Positions 47,068 to 55,652 of a stretch of DNA of 64,000 nt are shown here, in pieces. This DNA comes from JAYOEY01 sp038116945 (GTDB taxonomy: Bacteria > Pseudomonadota > Alphaproteobacteria > MPNO01 > UBA2964). Position 1 is the first letter of the stretch. The number at the start of each line of letters is the position of its first letter. The stretch spans positions 1 through 64,000 of the forward strand of contig JAYOEY010000014.1 of NCBI GenBank assembly GCA_038116945.1. The letters run 5' to 3'. Below the pieces are notes generated by a model. The model was not told the DNA's origin and did no database searches. It saw nothing but the letters and a program-made list of their open reading frames with translations. A program made the translations under genes and the position numbers.

Positions 47068-47898
47068 TCAATGCGACAGCAGGATCGGAAGGGTTGCCTT
47101 GTCGAGTAGCTGCGCGGTCACGCCGCCGGCGGTAACCGTGCGCTGACGGCCGGCATAGTTGGCGCCCGCCACCAGAAGATCGGCGCCGTCCGCCTCGGAA
47201 AGAACCACCGCCCCGACCGCACCGCCCCTGGGTTCGGGGCGTACGATTTCGGAGGCGATGCCGTGACGCGAGAGAAATTCGGCGAGCTGACGGGGGCTGG
47301 GTCCCTGCTTCGCCGCCGTCCTTACCGAACAGATCACAACCGTATCCGCGGCCTGCAGCAGCGGCAGGGCTGCAATCACGGCCCTGCCGGCCTCGGCGCT
47401 CCGGTTCCAGCCTACGACGATCCGCGAGATATTTCCGACGGCGGCGCTTTCGGGCACGAACAGGACCGGCCGTGCCGCCTGGAACAGGGCCGCATCGACG
47501 AGATCCGAATCGCGCCGGCCGGCATCGTCCATGACGAGAAGATCGTAGAGCCCTCCCTGAAGGCGAAGCGCCGTCGGAGCATCGGCATCGACCGGCTCCC
47601 ACCGGTAGCCCGGCGAATCGTCGCCCTCCCGCAATGTAGCCGAGAGAACGGCCGCGACGCGTTCGCGCACGTCCCTCTCGCGCCTTTCAGCCGTCGCCCG
47701 AGACGCCTCTTCGACCTGTACGAAGAACGAATCGCCCAGCGTCGGGTATCGGAAACGGGCAACATCGACCGATTCCCCTTTTGGGTACAGGACTCGGAGA
47801 AAACCGCCGAAAGAGGAGGTCAACGCGGCAGCAAGGCCAACCGCGCCAGCGCCGGGGCTCTCGCTCGTCACGGGCAGAAGGAAGCATTTGCAGGTCAT
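47068..47898 (-). CDS. Universal stress protein family
   Basis: A 276-residue protein with two UspA-like halves. The C-terminal half has the nucleotide-site pattern VAGANYAGRQRTVTAGGVTA, matching the G-2x-G-9x-G type, and ends in LPILLSH. The first half is degenerate. Such proteins bind ATP or AMP and aid survival under stress. It is 8 bp downstream of the YihY-type gene on the same strand, so the two are probably co-transcribed. Confidence 0.82.
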   Translation of the reverse strand: MTCKCFLLPVTSESPGAGAVGLAAALTSSFGGFLRVLYPKGESVDVARFRYPTLGDSFFVQVEEASRATAERRERDVRERVAAVLSATLREGDDSPGYRWEPVDADAPTALRLQGGLYDLLVMDDAGRRDSDLVDAALFQAARPVLFVPESAAVGNISRIVVGWNRSAEAGRAVIAALPLLQAADTVVICSVRTAAKQGPSPRQLAEFLSRHGIASEIVRPEPRGGAVGAVVLSEADGADLLVAGANYAGRQRTVTAGGVTAQLLDKATLPILLSH

Positions 47899-47906
47899 TT
47901 TCGAAA

Positions 47907-49304
47907 CTACTCTCCGGTCGCTGCGTCCCGATCGTGCAGTCGGGCAATGGGTGCCGTCGCAACGGTTTCGGCATCTTCTACGAGACTTTTCAGCGTCTGA
48001 CCCCGGATCGAGTCCGATCCACCGGCCTCGACCGCGACCGCCAGACGCTCGATCCGGTCGGGGACCGCGGCCCCCCTTGGCGAGAGCCGGCCCACTTCGC
48101 CCGCCGCCCGGATGGCTGCCAGAATCCGGTCGAGTGCGATTTTTTCCAGCGGCAGCGCCGGGATCCAGCGTTCGGGAGATTCGACGGGAAGAACGAATCC
48201 GTTGTCGTGCAATGTCGCCAGCAGATTGGAGGCCGTCTGGCGCGGAATGCGCAGCCCGTCGGCCAGTTCCGCCGTGGTCGGGCGGGAGTCGCCGACATTG
48301 AAGGCGGACCCGATTTCGGCCAGCAGAGCGAGCGACAGCCTCTCCGCCATCCGCGGGCTGGGCGGCAGATCGCCGGTACTTCCGGCGGTCATTTCAGGGT
48401 TCTGGTGATAGAACGCCACACTGGCGCCGATCAGCAGGACCAGCCAGGACACGTACAGCCAGAGCATGAATACGATGAGGCCGGCAAACGCCGAATATAT
48501 CGCTGTGTACTGCGCGGACGACACGACGAAGGACGCGAAAATCCAGCCAGCGAGATGCCAGAGCGTGCTGGCAATCAATGACCCGGCGAAAGCGGACACC
48601 GGGTGGACGGAAGTGTTCGGCATGAAGACGTAGATAAACGTGAAGGCGCCGACTACCAGGACGAAGGGCAACAGCTTGCTGCCCCATCCCATCACCGTCC
48701 CGAAGGGCTCGATAGCCGTAATCGCGGTCACGAGTTCAGTGCTCATCAGCGTCGCCGTCAGGCCCATTGAGCTGAACACCAGCACGGGTCCGACGATCAC
48801 CACCGACAGATAGCCCGAGAAGCGCTGGGAGAATGCCCTCTCCTGCGACACGCGCCATGTCCTGTTGAAAGCCCGTTCGATTTTCAGCATCAGGGAAATG
48901 ACGGTATAGAGCAGCAGCCCGAGGCCGACCGAGCCGAGTACGCCGACCTTCACGTTTTCGACGAACTCGATGATGCGGATGCCGATTTCGACTCCCTGTT
49001 CGCCGAGCGGCAGCAGCGCCCGCATCATCATGGTCTCAAGCTCTTCGTGAACGCCGAAGCCCTTGAGGACCGAGAAACTGACCGCCAGAAGCGGCACCAG
49101 CGACAGGATGGTGGTGTAAACCAGGCTCATCGCCCGCAGGCTCAGGTCTTCTCCCCGCAGATCCCGGAAAACCGCCCAGACAAGGCGAACGAACCGGATT
49201 CCGAGCGCAACCCAGTAACCCCGACCGTCGAGCGTTTCGGACCACACGCGATCGCGGACCGTTTTCGGCAACTCCTGCAAGTCGCGCAAAAAACTTTCCT
49301 GCAT
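47907..49304 (-). CDS. YihY/BrkB-type membrane protein with C-terminal helix-turn-helix
   Basis: A 465-residue protein. Residues 25-310 hold about six membrane helices of the YihY/UPF0761 family (formerly called RNase BN), with the family stretch LVYTTILSLVPLLAVSFSVL. Residues about 330-465 form a cytoplasmic extension with a winged-helix-like segment (PTTAELADGLRIPRQTASNL). The job of the family is unsettled; envelope integrity has been suggested. The extension suggests coupling of the membrane domain to DNA or to a partner. Upstream is a 307-bp gap shared with hsp20. Confidence 0.85.
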   Translation of the reverse strand: MQESFLRDLQELPKTVRDRVWSETLDGRGYWVALGIRFVRLVWAVFRDLRGEDLSLRAMSLVYTTILSLVPLLAVSFSVLKGFGVHEELETMMMRALLPLGEQGVEIGIRIIEFVENVKVGVLGSVGLGLLLYTVISLMLKIERAFNRTWRVSQERAFSQRFSGYLSVVIVGPVLVFSSMGLTATLMSTELVTAITAIEPFGTVMGWGSKLLPFVLVVGAFTFIYVFMPNTSVHPVSAFAGSLIASTLWHLAGWIFASFVVSSAQYTAIYSAFAGLIVFMLWLYVSWLVLLIGASVAFYHQNPEMTAGSTGDLPPSPRMAERLSLALLAEIGSAFNVGDSRPTTAELADGLRIPRQTASNLLATLHDNGFVLPVESPERWIPALPLEKIALDRILAAIRAAGEVGRLSPRGAAVPDRIERLAVAVEAGGSDSIRGQTLKSLVEDAETVATAPIARLHDRDAATGE

Positions 49305-49611
49305 CGATCCACCTTTTCTGCCGGGCCGGGCCCAATTTAACCCGAACGATCCCTCGGATTGAAGATAGGCCCGTTGTCGACAGGCGTCAGCGAAAATCGA
49401 CCTGGGTCTCGGGAGCGGCGGCGCTCCGGGAAGTGCCGCTTGAATCGCCCGAAAATCGTCACAATATTGGAACAGGAAGAGTTTGAGCGCGAAGACCGAT
49501 TGTTTTGCGCTTTACCGTTCAGGATCCGACGCCACCGCGACAGAGCGCCAGTCGCACACAAGGGTCGGGTCGATGCCTGCTCTCATGAGAGGCCAAGAAA
49601 GGAAGCGTTCG
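49305..49611. other. 307-bp divergent intergenic region
   Basis: Gap between the YihY-type gene (minus) and the Hsp20 gene (plus). It contains a candidate stress promoter at 49439-49467. I see no ORF with family features; the open frame that enters hsp20 from 49483 lacks ribosome-site support. A hairpin typical of ROSE RNA thermometers was not evident. Confidence 0.6.
49439..49467 (+). promoter_or_regulatory. Candidate heat-shock or housekeeping promoter of hsp20
   Basis: CTTGAA (49439-49444), matching the -35 box of sigma-32 promoters, overlaps TTGAAT; CAATAT (49462-49467) follows 16 nt later. The downstream half fits sigma-70 better than sigma-32. Confidence 0.35.
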
Positions 49612-50079
49612 ATGTCCCGTGTTCCCCAGTTCAACAGCCCCTATCTTCTTGGTTTCGACGAGCTGGAGCGGCTGCTCGACCGGACGGCCAAATCGTCTTC
49701 GGACGGGTACCCGCCCTACAATATCGAGCAGATCGGACCGGACGGGCTGCGCATCACACTGGCCATCGCCGGTTTTTCGGAACAGGATCTTTCGGTAACG
49801 ATCGAAGACCGACAGCTGGTCATTCGCGGCAAACAGACCGACGATTCTACCAGAACTTACCTTCATCGGGGCATCGCGGCGCGCCAGTTTCAGCGTTCAT
49901 TCGTTCTGGCGGAAGGAATAGATACGCTCAGCGCCTCGCTGGATAACGGCCTGCTCCACATCGACCTTGTCCGTCCGAAAGCGGAAAGCCGTCAGCGCGT
50001 CATCGAAATCACGCGCGGCGGAGCCGGATCGGCAACCGGTGCGCCGTCGGCGATCGATGTGCAAAACAGGGACGACTGA
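49612..50079 (+). CDS. Small heat-shock protein (Hsp20/IbpA type)
   Basis: A 155-residue alpha-crystallin-domain chaperone. The N-terminus MSRVPQFNSPYLLGFDELERL is of the IbpA class, the crystallin core runs from about residue 35 to 125 (LAIAGFSEQDLSVTIED) and ends with GLLHIDLVR. It holds unfolding proteins for DnaK and ClpB. GGAAG precedes the ATG at 49612. It is convergent with ptsN with only 5 bp between the stops. Confidence 0.92.
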   Translation: MSRVPQFNSPYLLGFDELERLLDRTAKSSSDGYPPYNIEQIGPDGLRITLAIAGFSEQDLSVTIEDRQLVIRGKQTDDSTRTYLHRGIAARQFQRSFVLAEGIDTLSASLDNGLLHIDLVRPKAESRQRVIEITRGGAGSATGAPSAIDVQNRDD

Positions 50080-50084
50080 TCCGG

Positions 50085-50549
50085 TCAGGCAGCGTTGGCG
50101 GGAACGCCCGACGTCAGCAGCCTGAACAGCACTTCCCGATCGTCGCAGGCGCGCAGACGGCCGCAGAGATCGGCATCGCGAAACAGGCGGGAAACGCGGG
50201 CCAGCGCCTTCAGGTGATCGGCACCGGCCTCTTCCGGCGCCAGCAACAGGAACAGAAGGTCGACAGGCTGGCCGTCGACGGCATCGAAATCGACAGGTTC
50301 ATCGAGCCGGGCGAAGAACCCGTAAAGCCGGTCGATGTCCGAAAGCTTCCCGTGAGGGATGGCGATGCCTCGTCCGACCCCAGTGGTTCCAAGCCGTTCG
50401 CGTTCCAGCAGAACGTCAAAAATCATGCGCTCAGCAACGCCGGAAATGCCCGCGGCCCGATGCGCGAGCTCCTGGATCGTCTGTTTTTTGCTGGTGGCCT
50501 TGATACCGGTAAACACGGCCTGTTGCGTCATCAGATCGCAGATTTCCAT
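50085..50549 (-). CDS. ptsN: PTS IIA-like nitrogen regulatory protein PtsN
   Basis: A 154-residue EIIA-Ntr. The phospho-accepting His lies in GRGIAIPHGKLSDI, and LLFLLLAPEEAGADHLKALA is the family signature. It takes phosphate from NPr/HPr and regulates potassium uptake, KdpD and other targets. It lies after hpf in the rpoN run, the usual place. The start ATG at 50549 lies just after an AGGAAA; the longer frame to 50588 is less likely. Confidence 0.94.
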   Translation of the reverse strand: MEICDLMTQQAVFTGIKATSKKQTIQELAHRAAGISGVAERMIFDVLLERERLGTTGVGRGIAIPHGKLSDIDRLYGFFARLDEPVDFDAVDGQPVDLLFLLLAPEEAGADHLKALARVSRLFRDADLCGRLRACDDREVLFRLLTSGVPANAA

Positions 50550-50609
50550 TTTCCTACTCTCCGGCCCGCCGCGGCGAGCCCTGAACAAGCGTCTTCGGCG
50601 GCTGCGGCC

Positions 50610-51194
50610 CTACGAGTTTCCTTGCGGATCGATCCACCCGATATTGCCATCGGCGCGCCTGTAGACCACGTTCAGGCCGCCATGCGCCCGGTTCCGGAAC
50701 ATCAGGGCGGTGGTGTCGGCAAGGTCCATACGCATCACCGCTTCGCCGACCGTCAGCGAATCGATGGGCAGGGTCGCCTCGGCAATGACCACCGGATTTT
50801 CCGGCCCGGTATGGAGTTCGTCGTCTTCGATATCTTCGGGAACGAGAACATATTTCTGCGCCATGACGGCGACTTCTTCGGCCGTTTCCTTGCGGCGGTG
50901 GTCGCGCAGCCGGCGCTTGTAGCGGCGCAGCTGTTTGGCGATCCGCTCGGCCGCCAGATCGAACGCGCCATAGGCGTCGCCCGCCAGACCGCGGCCGTGC
51001 ATCTGGATATTGTGCCCGACATGGACCGTGATATCGGCGCGAAGCTGTCCGCTCTTTCCTTCACGGGAAAAGACCGTCGACGCATCGACCGGATGTTCGA
51101 AATATTTTTCCACGACGTCGGTCAGCCGGGCTTCGACATGCCCGGTGAGCGCTTCGCCCACGTCGATCTGTTTTCCTGTAACGGCAACTTGCAT
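50610..51194 (-). CDS. hpf: Ribosome hibernation promoting factor, long form
   Basis: A 194-residue protein. The N-terminal S30AE domain (MQVAVTGKQIDVGEALTGHV) binds the ribosome decoding region; the C-terminal dimerisation domain (SLTVGEAVMRMDLADTTALM...GNIGWIDPQ) lets two 70S ribosomes pair as 100S. This long form is the alphaproteobacterial one. Start ATG at 51194; the open frame extends to 51260 without similarity. It is between rpoN and ptsN. Confidence 0.93.
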   Translation of the reverse strand: MQVAVTGKQIDVGEALTGHVEARLTDVVEKYFEHPVDASTVFSREGKSGQLRADITVHVGHNIQMHGRGLAGDAYGAFDLAAERIAKQLRRYKRRLRDHRRKETAEEVAVMAQKYVLVPEDIEDDELHTGPENPVVIAEATLPIDSLTVGEAVMRMDLADTTALMFRNRAHGGLNVVYRRADGNIGWIDPQGNS

Positions 51195-51398
51195 CAAATT
51201 CGATCTCGGCTGCTCCTCTGGCCGCGTCGGCGTCCGGCGCAATATCCGGGGCAAAACCATGCCAGCACAGACCCCGGGGCGAGAGGCGGCGCAACTTAGT
51301 GCGGGGTCGAACAGGAGTCAATCATCCTGTCGCCCGACCGGCCAAAGCGAGCGAATCCGGCAAGCTGCCCGGCGTCCAGGACAGTCCGGGACGAGAGA

Positions 51399-53009
51399 TT
51401 ACAGATGCAGTGTCTTTTCCCGCCGCCTCTGGACCGACGACGGAATCCGCATCGATTCCCGGTACTTGGCGACCGTACGCCGGGCGATATCGACCCCGGC
51501 GCCCTGAAGGATGGAGACGATCTTGTCGTCCGACAGAACGTTATCGACCGATTCCGCCTCAATGAGAGATTTGATCCGGAAGCGAATCGCCTCGGCCGAA
51601 GCCGCCTCTCCGGCGGAATTGTCGCCAACCGCGAAAGTGAAGAAATATTTCAGTTCGAAAATGCCGCGGGGCGTGGCGATGTATTTGTTGTTCGTAACCC
51701 GGCTGACCGTGCTTTCGTGGATATCGAGAGCTTCGGCGATATTGCGCAGGACAAGCGGTCGTAAATACTGGACCCCGCGTTCGAGAAAGGCCTCCTGCTG
51801 ACGGACGATTTCGGACGACACCTTCATGATCGTCTGGGCGCGCTGATGAAGCGCTCGGACCAGCCAGTTCGCCGACTGGTAGCATTCGGCGATGTATTCC
51901 CTGTCTTCCTTTCGGTTCGCAGACTTGCTGATCTCCGTGAAATACCGGTTGTTGATCAGAACGCGCGGCAGCGTATCGCTGTTGAGTTCGACGACCCAGC
52001 CGCCTTCGGGCGACCGGCGAACGGCGACATCCGGAACGACGGGCTGGGCGACCGTGTAATCGAAAGCCAGCGCCGGCTTGGGGTTGAGCGTTTTGATTTC
52101 GTCGACGATGTGCGCGAAATCTTCGCTCGACACGCCGGCGAGCCGCCTCAGCTCCTTGAACTCGCGGCGGCCAAGCATGTCCAGATTTTCGATTACGACC
52201 TGAATGGCGGGATCGTAATGATTTCTGTCCTGCAGCTGGATACGCAGGCAATCGGAAAGATTGCGCGCGAAGATGCCCGGTGGATCGAATCGCTGGACGA
52301 CCTGCAGCACGGAATCCACCTTGTCGCGTTCGCAACCCAGCGTTTCTGCGATGTCCTCGAGATCGGCTACGAGATAGCCGGCGTCGTCGAGATTATCGAG
52401 CATATGCAGGGCGATCGTCCGGTCGACGGGTTCGTGAATATCGATATTGATCTGTTCGCGCAGATGATCGCGCAGATTGATTTCATCGGCCGGCGCGTTC
52501 TCGAGCGCGGAATCGTCCATGTCGAAACCGCCCGCGCCCTGGACCTGCCAGTGGAGCGAATCGCCGTCGCCAGTCGAAATGCTGCTCTCGTCGCCGCCCG
52601 ACCAGACATTCTCGTAATCGGAGTCGAGCGAGGCGTCGCCGTCGAACGACATATCCTCCGAAGCAACCAGATCCACGGCATCGGGCTGAAACAGGTCGTC
52701 GTCGCCGGAATCAGCGGTCTGCGGAGAATCGAATTCCGCCGCCTCGAAAGCCGCCTCCCCGGTCGCGCCTTCGGCCGTGACGGTCCGCTCGCCGTTTTCC
52801 GCGTCGGCACTGCCGCCGTCCGACGACGGTGCCTCGTCGCGCCCTTCGGAATCCTCGCGTTCAAGCAGCGGGTTCTGCTCGAGTTCCTGCTCTATGTATT
52901 CCGCAAGTTCGATGTTGTTGAGCTGCAGCAGCTTGATCGCCTGCTGCAGTTGCGGCGTCATCACCAGAGTCTGGACCGTCTTTAGATCCAATCTGGGAAT
53001 TAAAGCCAT
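51399..53009 (-). CDS. rpoN: RNA polymerase sigma-54 factor
   Basis: A 536-residue sigma factor recognising -24/-12 promoters and dependent on AAA+ activators. Region I (LVMTPQLQQAIKLLQLNN) and the C-terminal RpoN box (ARRTVAKYRE) are intact. Region II (about residues 55-175) is long and very acidic. It lies 40 bp downstream of lptB, with hpf and ptsN after it, as in most proteobacteria. No clear -24/-12 promoter was found in this window. Confidence 0.97.
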   Translation of the reverse strand: MALIPRLDLKTVQTLVMTPQLQQAIKLLQLNNIELAEYIEQELEQNPLLEREDSEGRDEAPSSDGGSADAENGERTVTAEGATGEAAFEAAEFDSPQTADSGDDDLFQPDAVDLVASEDMSFDGDASLDSDYENVWSGGDESSISTGDGDSLHWQVQGAGGFDMDDSALENAPADEINLRDHLREQINIDIHEPVDRTIALHMLDNLDDAGYLVADLEDIAETLGCERDKVDSVLQVVQRFDPPGIFARNLSDCLRIQLQDRNHYDPAIQVVIENLDMLGRREFKELRRLAGVSSEDFAHIVDEIKTLNPKPALAFDYTVAQPVVPDVAVRRSPEGGWVVELNSDTLPRVLINNRYFTEISKSANRKEDREYIAECYQSANWLVRALHQRAQTIMKVSSEIVRQQEAFLERGVQYLRPLVLRNIAEALDIHESTVSRVTNNKYIATPRGIFELKYFFTFAVGDNSAGEAASAEAIRFRIKSLIEAESVDNVLSDDKIVSILQGAGVDIARRTVAKYRESMRIPSSVQRRREKTLHL

Positions 53010-53049
53010 TATCTTTGCCTTACATATACTTAGCTATTGTTTACCCGTC

Positions 53050-53832
53050 TTACAGGGTGAACCTTTCGCCAAGGTAAACGCGTCTCACGTCCTCATGGGT
53101 TACGACATCCTCAGGCGCGCCGTCCATGAGAACGCGTCCGTCATAGAGGATGTAGGCCCTGTCGACGATATCGAGCGTTTCGCGCACGTTGTGGTCGGTA
53201 ATCAGCACACCGATTCCACGATCCTTCAGATGCGCCACTAGATCGCGGATGTCGCTGACCGCGATGGGGTCGATCCCGGCAAGCGGCTCATCAAGCAGGA
53301 TAAAGCTGGGATTCGCCGCCAGCGCGCGGGCGATTTCCACCCGGCGGCGTTCGCCACCCGACAATGCGATCGCGGGAGTCCGGCGCAAATGGGTAATCGA
53401 GAACTCCGCCATCAGGTCCTCGATCCTGGCTTCGCGACGCTCGGGCAGCGGCTCTGCGACCTCGACCATGGCGCGGATATTGTTCTCGACGGAAAGTCCT
53501 CGAAAAATGGACGCTTCCTGGGGCAGGTAGCCGATTCCCATTCGCGCCCGCCGGTACATCGGCAGATTCGTCAAATCGTTGCCGTCGAGAGAAATCGCCC
53601 CGTAATCGGGCGCAATCAGGCCGGTCACGATGTAGAAACATGTGGTCTTTCCGGCCCCGTTCGGGCCGAGCAATCCGACCGCCTCGCCCCGCCGGACGTT
53701 CAGCGACACCTCCCGAAGCACAGGCCGTTTCTTAAAGGATTTGCCGATATTATGGATGACAAGTCCCTTGTTTTCGGCAACAAGCCGCGGTGTTTTCGGG
53801 TCTTCGTCCGCGAGCTTGATGTTGGGGCTCAT
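53050..53832 (-). CDS. lptB: LPS export ABC transporter ATPase LptB
   Basis: A 260-residue ATPase powering LptFG extraction of LPS from the inner membrane. Walker A is GPNGAGKTTC, signature ALSGGERRRVEI, Walker B SFILLDEPLAGID and switch His ITDHNV. An N-terminal 20-residue extension precedes the usual start. It is separated from lptA-lptC by 1.8 kb holding two unrelated genes and has its own promoter candidate. Confidence 0.96.
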   Translation of the reverse strand: MSPNIKLADEDPKTPRLVAENKGLVIHNIGKSFKKRPVLREVSLNVRRGEAVGLLGPNGAGKTTCFYIVTGLIAPDYGAISLDGNDLTNLPMYRRARMGIGYLPQEASIFRGLSVENNIRAMVEVAEPLPERREARIEDLMAEFSITHLRRTPAIALSGGERRRVEIARALAANPSFILLDEPLAGIDPIAVSDIRDLVAHLKDRGIGVLITDHNVRETLDIVDRAYILYDGRVLMDGAPEDVVTHEDVRRVYLGERFTL

Positions 53833-53945
53833 GCTGTCATTTTCCGGCGCTTGACTGGACCAGCTTCAAAATGTCGACGTCGAAACGGGGTTACCGGAAC
53901 ACGGAATGCGTGCCTGGCGAATATCGCTTGCGCCGTCGCAGATTA

Positions 53946-53973
53946 ACTATATCGCAAAACCGGTTCGGGCCAA
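53946..53973 (-). promoter_or_regulatory. Candidate promoter of lptB-rpoN-hpf-ptsN
   Basis: On the minus strand TTGGCC (53968-53973) and TATAGT (53946-53951) with a 16-nt spacer, about 110 bp before lptB. It would drive the group independently of lptA-lptC. Confidence 0.5.
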
Positions 53974-54013
53974 TGGCCTAAAACACGGTCGCAGAACGGA
54001 CGGTCCGCGAGCT

Positions 54014-54700
54014 TCAGTCGATCTGGACCAGCACGCGCCCGTCCAGCGCCGTAAACCCGACATACGAATACTGCGTCCCGGACGTTCGGCAAAATTCGGC
54101 CCACGCCTTGAATTCATGCAGCTTCCATCCCGGATAATTGAAATACTCGTCGAACAGGATCCGGGTCCCGGGCTGAAACCGCGAACCGAGATGATCGAGA
54201 ATGGTCTTGGTGGAATCGTAAAGATCGCAATCGATATGCACGAAGCTTACCGGCCCCGAATGCGTCTCGAGAAACCCTGGCAGCGTGTCTCCGAACAGGC
54301 CCTGCAGCAGGGTTACGTTAGGGGGCACCTTCGGAAGCTGCTTCTGGCGAAAGGCGCCCGCGGTCTCGACATGACCCGACCAGTCGCCGGGGAGACCGGA
54401 AAAACTGTCGAATCCGTAGACAGTCTTGCCTTCGGGAGCGTGCCCGGCGATCTGACGGATCGTGTTGCCGGTCGCCACGCCAAACTCGAGAAACAGGCCT
54501 TGAGCGGAGGCATCCCGTACTGCAAACTCGATCAGGTCTCCATGAGCGGTAAAGATCCTCGCTTCCGGCATATGCTGCTGAACATAGTCGGCGGATTCGG
54601 ACCTGGCTCTTGTCTGCAATTCGTAAAGCAGATTGCGTGCGTAATATTTGTAAAAAAATCGCTGAATCAGCCGTTCTGACAGAGACCTGCGAGTCTTCAT
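54014..54700 (-). CDS. SAM-dependent methyltransferase, TylF-like
   Basis: A 228-residue class I methyltransferase. Motif I is LFLEFGVATGNTIRQIA, the motif-II Asp lies in TVYGFDSFSGLPG, and VHIDCDLYDSTKTIL is like the metal-binding region of TylF/macrocin O-methyltransferases, which modify sugars. With a glycosyltransferase next door, a role in methylating a surface glycan is plausible but inferred. ATG at 54700 has GGAAGG 9 nt upstream; an ATG at 54781 would add 27 residues. The 5' end is AT-richer than its neighbours. Confidence 0.75.
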   Translation of the reverse strand: MKTRRSLSERLIQRFFYKYYARNLLYELQTRARSESADYVQQHMPEARIFTAHGDLIEFAVRDASAQGLFLEFGVATGNTIRQIAGHAPEGKTVYGFDSFSGLPGDWSGHVETAGAFRQKQLPKVPPNVTLLQGLFGDTLPGFLETHSGPVSFVHIDCDLYDSTKTILDHLGSRFQPGTRILFDEYFNYPGWKLHEFKAWAEFCRTSGTQYSYVGFTALDGRVLVQID

Positions 54701-54873
54701 GTTTGACGGCCTTCCGCCTGTCGGACGTCGGAGGGAAAAATCATTGATACAGATCCGGCAAAGCCTTTCGGAAATCCGCATCGCCTGCGGAAGCCCGAGC
54801 AGTGCAGATCATATAGCAGCTAAGGTGTGAGCGTGACAAATTCCCGGACCGCCAGGCAACGCGGAAGTCGAAA

Positions 54874-55635
54874 GTGACCGCACCGACCGTTTCCGTTCTG
54901 ATTGTTGCGCGCAATGAGGAAAACCGGATAGGGGCCTGCATTGAAAGCGCCGCCTGCGCCGACGAGATCGTGGTTCTGCTCGACCGGTCCGAAGATGGAA
55001 CCGCCGACATCGCGCGCGCCATGAACGTCCGGCTCGTCGAAGGGCGGTGGGAAGACGAGGGCGAGCGGCGGATGGCCGGCATCTCCGCATGCCGGAGCGA
55101 CTGGATTCTCGAACTCGATGCCGACGAGCGAATTTCGTCCAACCTGGCGGCCGAACTGCGGGTGCTGACGGAATCGGATCGGGCGGACTATTTCGTCATT
55201 CCGTTTCACAACCATATCGGCGGCAAATGGATCCGGCATGGATGGGGCGCCTATAACGGCGTCGGGGCGAAGTCATGTCTTTTCCGGCGCGACGCCAAAA
55301 AATGGCTCGGCGGGTCCATCCATCCCCGGATCGAGCTGACCGGCAGAAGAGGCGAAGCTGGCGGGCATATCGACCATTTCGTGGACGACGATATTACGGA
55401 CATGTTTCGGCGCCTCGACTGGTACAGCTCCTCAGCCGCCCGCGATGCGATGGAGCAAGGGCATACGCCGCGCCCGATATCGACGTTCCGCCGGTTCTTC
55501 AGCCGGTTCTTCCGGTCCTACCTGAGCCGCCGCGGCTATCGCGAAGGGTGGCAGGGTGTGGCCCTCGCGCTTTTCTCGGCGCTCTACCCTGTCCTCACGC
55601 ACATCAAGATTCTCGAACGTCGCGGCAGGAACTGA
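54874..55635 (+). CDS. Family 2 glycosyltransferase, WaaE/KdtX-like
   Basis: A 253-residue GT-A enzyme. The nucleotide-sugar site starts with SVLIVARNEENRIG; the metal motif is LELDADERIS. The C-terminal part has basic/hydrophobic helices (FFSRFFRSYLSRRGYREG) suggesting contact with the membrane. Resemblance to WaaE/KdtX core glycosyltransferases suggests addition of a hexose to LPS core. The GTG start has GGAAG 7 nt upstream. It is on the strand opposite to the lpt genes, divergent from the methyltransferase and convergent with lptA. Confidence 0.8.
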   Translation: MTAPTVSVLIVARNEENRIGACIESAACADEIVVLLDRSEDGTADIARAMNVRLVEGRWEDEGERRMAGISACRSDWILELDADERISSNLAAELRVLTESDRADYFVIPFHNHIGGKWIRHGWGAYNGVGAKSCLFRRDAKKWLGGSIHPRIELTGRRGEAGGHIDHFVDDDITDMFRRLDWYSSSAARDAMEQGHTPRPISTFRRFFSRFFRSYLSRRGYREGWQGVALALFSALYPVLTHIKILERRGRN

Positions 55636-55652
55636 ACCACGACCGGCCGCGG

